Assembly (NCBI RefSeq): GCF_023266535.1
Contig: NZ_JAHFPY010000006.1
Coordinates: 1 to 54,897, forward strand
Source of the DNA: Sphingomonas sp.
GTDB lineage: Bacteria; Pseudomonadota; Alphaproteobacteria; Sphingomonadales; Sphingomonadaceae
Direction of reading: 5' to 3'
Length of the DNA stretch: 54,897 bases
The notes beneath the pieces were generated by a model. It was not told where the DNA came from and did not search any database. It saw only the letters and a list, made by a program, of their open reading frames with translations. Below, in pieces: positions 53,792 to 54,897 of the stretch; the stretch's first letter is position 1, and the number at the start of each line of letters is the position of its first letter. A program made the position numbers and the translations under genes.

Positions 53792-54165
53792 GCGATCCGT
53801 TCGCGGAACCAGTCAGCCAACTCGTCCTCGCTCAACTCCCCTGCGGCGAGGGCCAGCATGGCTTGAATGGCCGCCTCCCGGCTGAACCCCAGGCCAATGT
53901 TGTTGGCGGCGAGAAATAGTCTAGCCAGGACCCAGGCTGTCCGCTTGTTGCCATCCACATAGGGATGATTCCGCGCCACGCCGTAGGCATAGGCGGCGGC
54001 CAGGGCGGCCGCGTCCGGCTCTTCGTAGGCCGCTAGGTTTTGCGGCCGGGCCAGTGCGGATTCGAGGGCACCTTTGTCGCGGACGCCTTCTGCACCGCCA
54101 TGCTCGGCAAGCTGCCGATCATGCACGGCTTCGGCGACGGCAATCCCTATCCAGATCCAGCTCAT
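53788..54165 (-). CDS. Doc-family (death-on-curing) Fic-fold toxin
   Basis: 125-aa toxin-like protein. The Fic-type motif HPYVDGNKR (residues 67-75) is intact, and the N-terminal HDRQLAEHGG segment matches Doc, which phosphorylates EF-Tu. LAAGELSEDELADWFRERI forms the C-terminal helix. It overlaps the upstream antitoxin gene by four bases (ATGA). Chromosomal Doc proteins may be inactive or serve in stress; activity is not shown by sequence alone. Confidence 0.88.
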   Translation of the reverse strand: MSWIWIGIAVAEAVHDRQLAEHGGAEGVRDKGALESALARPQNLAAYEEPDAAALAAAYAYGVARNHPYVDGNKRTAWVLARLFLAANNIGLGFSREAAIQAMLALAAGELSEDELADWFRERIA

Positions 54166-54392
54166 TTGGCGAGGACGCGCAAAATCTCGCGGTCCTCGCG
54201 CATAATCGTCTCCGCCAGCGCCATCTGACGGGCGAATTCAGGGTCGTAAGCACTGATCCGATAGCTGCCATCAGGAGCTTCGGTGAGATAAAGCTGGTCG
54301 CCACGATCGACATGCAGCCGCGCCAGCATTTCCTTGGGAAACACTGCGCCGGTCGAATTGCCAATCGGCACCAGTTTCAAGGGCTTGTTCAT
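54162..54392 (-). CDS. AbrB/MazE-type antitoxin
   Basis: 76-aa antitoxin with the swapped-hairpin DNA-binding domain at the N-terminus ([34 protein letters not shown]) and a C-terminal tail ([27 protein letters not shown]) expected to cover the toxin. ATG 54392 starts just before the domain; the frame is open 39 bp more but without a better site. Toxin and antitoxin are coupled. The promoter region carries a palindrome, so autoregulation is likely. Confidence 0.85.
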   Translation of the reverse strand: MNKPLKLVPIGNSTGAVFPKEMLARLHVDRGDQLYLTEAPDGSYRISAYDPEFARQMALAETIMREDREILRVLAK

Positions 54393-54423
54393 ACGTTCGT
54401 TATAACATAGGTGCGACTTCAAA

Positions 54424-54438
54424 TCAACCATCGGTTGA
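54424..54438. promoter_or_regulatory. palindrome upstream of the toxin-antitoxin operon
   Basis: TCAACC ATC GGTTGA, a perfect 6-bp inverted repeat 32 bp before the antitoxin start, in the 101-bp gap shared with parE. It could be the operator of the AbrB-type antitoxin; this is inference from position. Confidence 0.35.
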
Positions 54439-54493
54439 CCGACTCAACTCGTGCGTGACTTCACGCGAATGGCTTGCTTATAGCGTTCCTATA

Positions 54494-54897
54494 ATGTCCG
54501 ATCTTTTCGCTTCCGGTTCCGCCACACCCACCGACAGTTACGACGCTTCCGCGATCGAGGTCCTCGAAGGCCTCGAGCCGGTCCGGCGCCGTCCCGGCAT
54601 GTATATCGGCGGGACCGACGCGCGCGCGCTGCACCACCTCGCCGCCGAGGTGATCGACAACTCGATGGACGAGGCCGTCGCCGGCCATGCCAGCCGGATC
54701 GAGGTCACGCTGGAGCCCGGCAACCGCCTCAGCGTGTTCGACAATGGCCGCGGCATTCCGGTCGACCCGCACCCCAAATATCCGGGCAAGTCGGCGCTGG
54801 AGGTGATCCTCACCACCCTGCATTCGGGCGGCAAGTTCGAGGGCAAAGCCTATTCGACCAGCGGAGGCCTGCATGGCGTCGGTGTCAGCGTGGTCAA
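54494..54897 (+). CDS. parE: DNA topoisomerase IV subunit B, 3' truncated
   Basis: ATPase subunit of topoisomerase IV. Starts at ATG 54494 and is open to the window edge. [27 protein letters not shown] is the ParE N-terminus; [19 protein letters not shown] is the GHKL ATP-binding Asn/Glu helix, [11 protein letters not shown] the next box, and [14 protein letters not shown] the glycine-rich lid. This matches ParE better than GyrB ([10 protein letters not shown]). No Shine-Dalgarno sequence is visible; TATAAT overlaps the ATG, so a leaderless transcript is possible. Confidence 0.94.
   Translation, partial: MSDLFASGSATPTDSYDASAIEVLEGLEPVRRRPGMYIGGTDARALHHLAAEVIDNSMDEAVAGHASRIEVTLEPGNRLSVFDNGRGIPVDPHPKYPGKSALEVILTTLHSGGKFEGKAYSTSGGLHGVGVSVV

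Overview
The window is GC-rich chromosomal DNA from an alphaproteobacterium, most likely a member of the Sphingomonadales (Sphingomonas/Sphingomicrobium type). The signs are a gcrA cell-cycle regulator, TonB-dependent receptor and TPR-sulfotransferase genes, a split glycine decarboxylase (gcvPA/gcvPB), bacterial alpha2beta2 glyQS, a petABC bc1 complex, GTG/TTG start alternatives and dispersed GC-rich palindromes. Both ends cut a gene: folK at the left, parE at the right. I see no phage, transposase, rRNA operon or CRISPR array.

Layout. 1-5.3 kb: folK, tRNA-Lys(TTT), an L,D-transpeptidase, a periplasmic retropepsin-like protease, two PilZ proteins and a PAP2 phosphatase. 5.2-11.3 kb: a leftward glycine-cleavage operon (gcvT-gcvH-methyltransferase-gcvPA-gcvPB-DUF938 methyltransferase) behind a tandem glycine riboswitch. 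11.3-14.7 kb: a palindromic repeat, a lipoprotein, ispH-rnhA and a DAO-family oxidase. 14.7-21.8 kb: a Tad/Flp pilus cluster, cpaABCDE-tadBC, without cpaF or a pilin gene. 21.9-29.3 kb: glyQS with an unusual inverted-repeat leader, two TraB/GumN paralogues, an exported LMW-phosphatase-like protein, rplY and pth. 29.3-37.6 kb: two divergent 2OG-Fe(II) oxygenase paralogues, a Tat-signal aminotransferase, ychF, a TonB-dependent receptor and a TPR-sulfotransferase. 37.7-41.6 kb: a MaoC hydratase, apt and petABC. 41.7-49.99 kb: trmL-hemF, lipB, queCE, a candidate sRNA, hslO and argDF. 50-54.9 kb: a Kelch protein, a palindrome-rich island, an ABC-2 permease, gcrA, a Doc/AbrB toxin-antitoxin pair and parE.

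How genes work together. The gcv operon splits glycine into CO2, NH3 and a one-carbon unit and is controlled by glycine through its riboswitch. glyQS consumes the same amino acid, and its start codon lies in one arm of a 17-bp perfect inverted repeat, which suggests a second layer of control. petABC forms the bc1 complex. queC and queE are translationally coupled steps of preQ0 synthesis. argD and argF are adjacent arginine genes with a terminator-like hairpin in the leader. The cpa/tad genes encode most of a Flp pilus machine whose motor ATPase must lie elsewhere.

The most interesting items are the glyQ leader, the sRNA-like element with an exposed anti-Shine-Dalgarno tract at 46.34-46.45 kb, the two methyltransferases inside the riboswitch-controlled gcv operon, the Tat-signal PLP aminotransferase, and a repeat that appears to supply the ribosome binding site of apt. 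All family calls come from reading motifs, and no database search was run.
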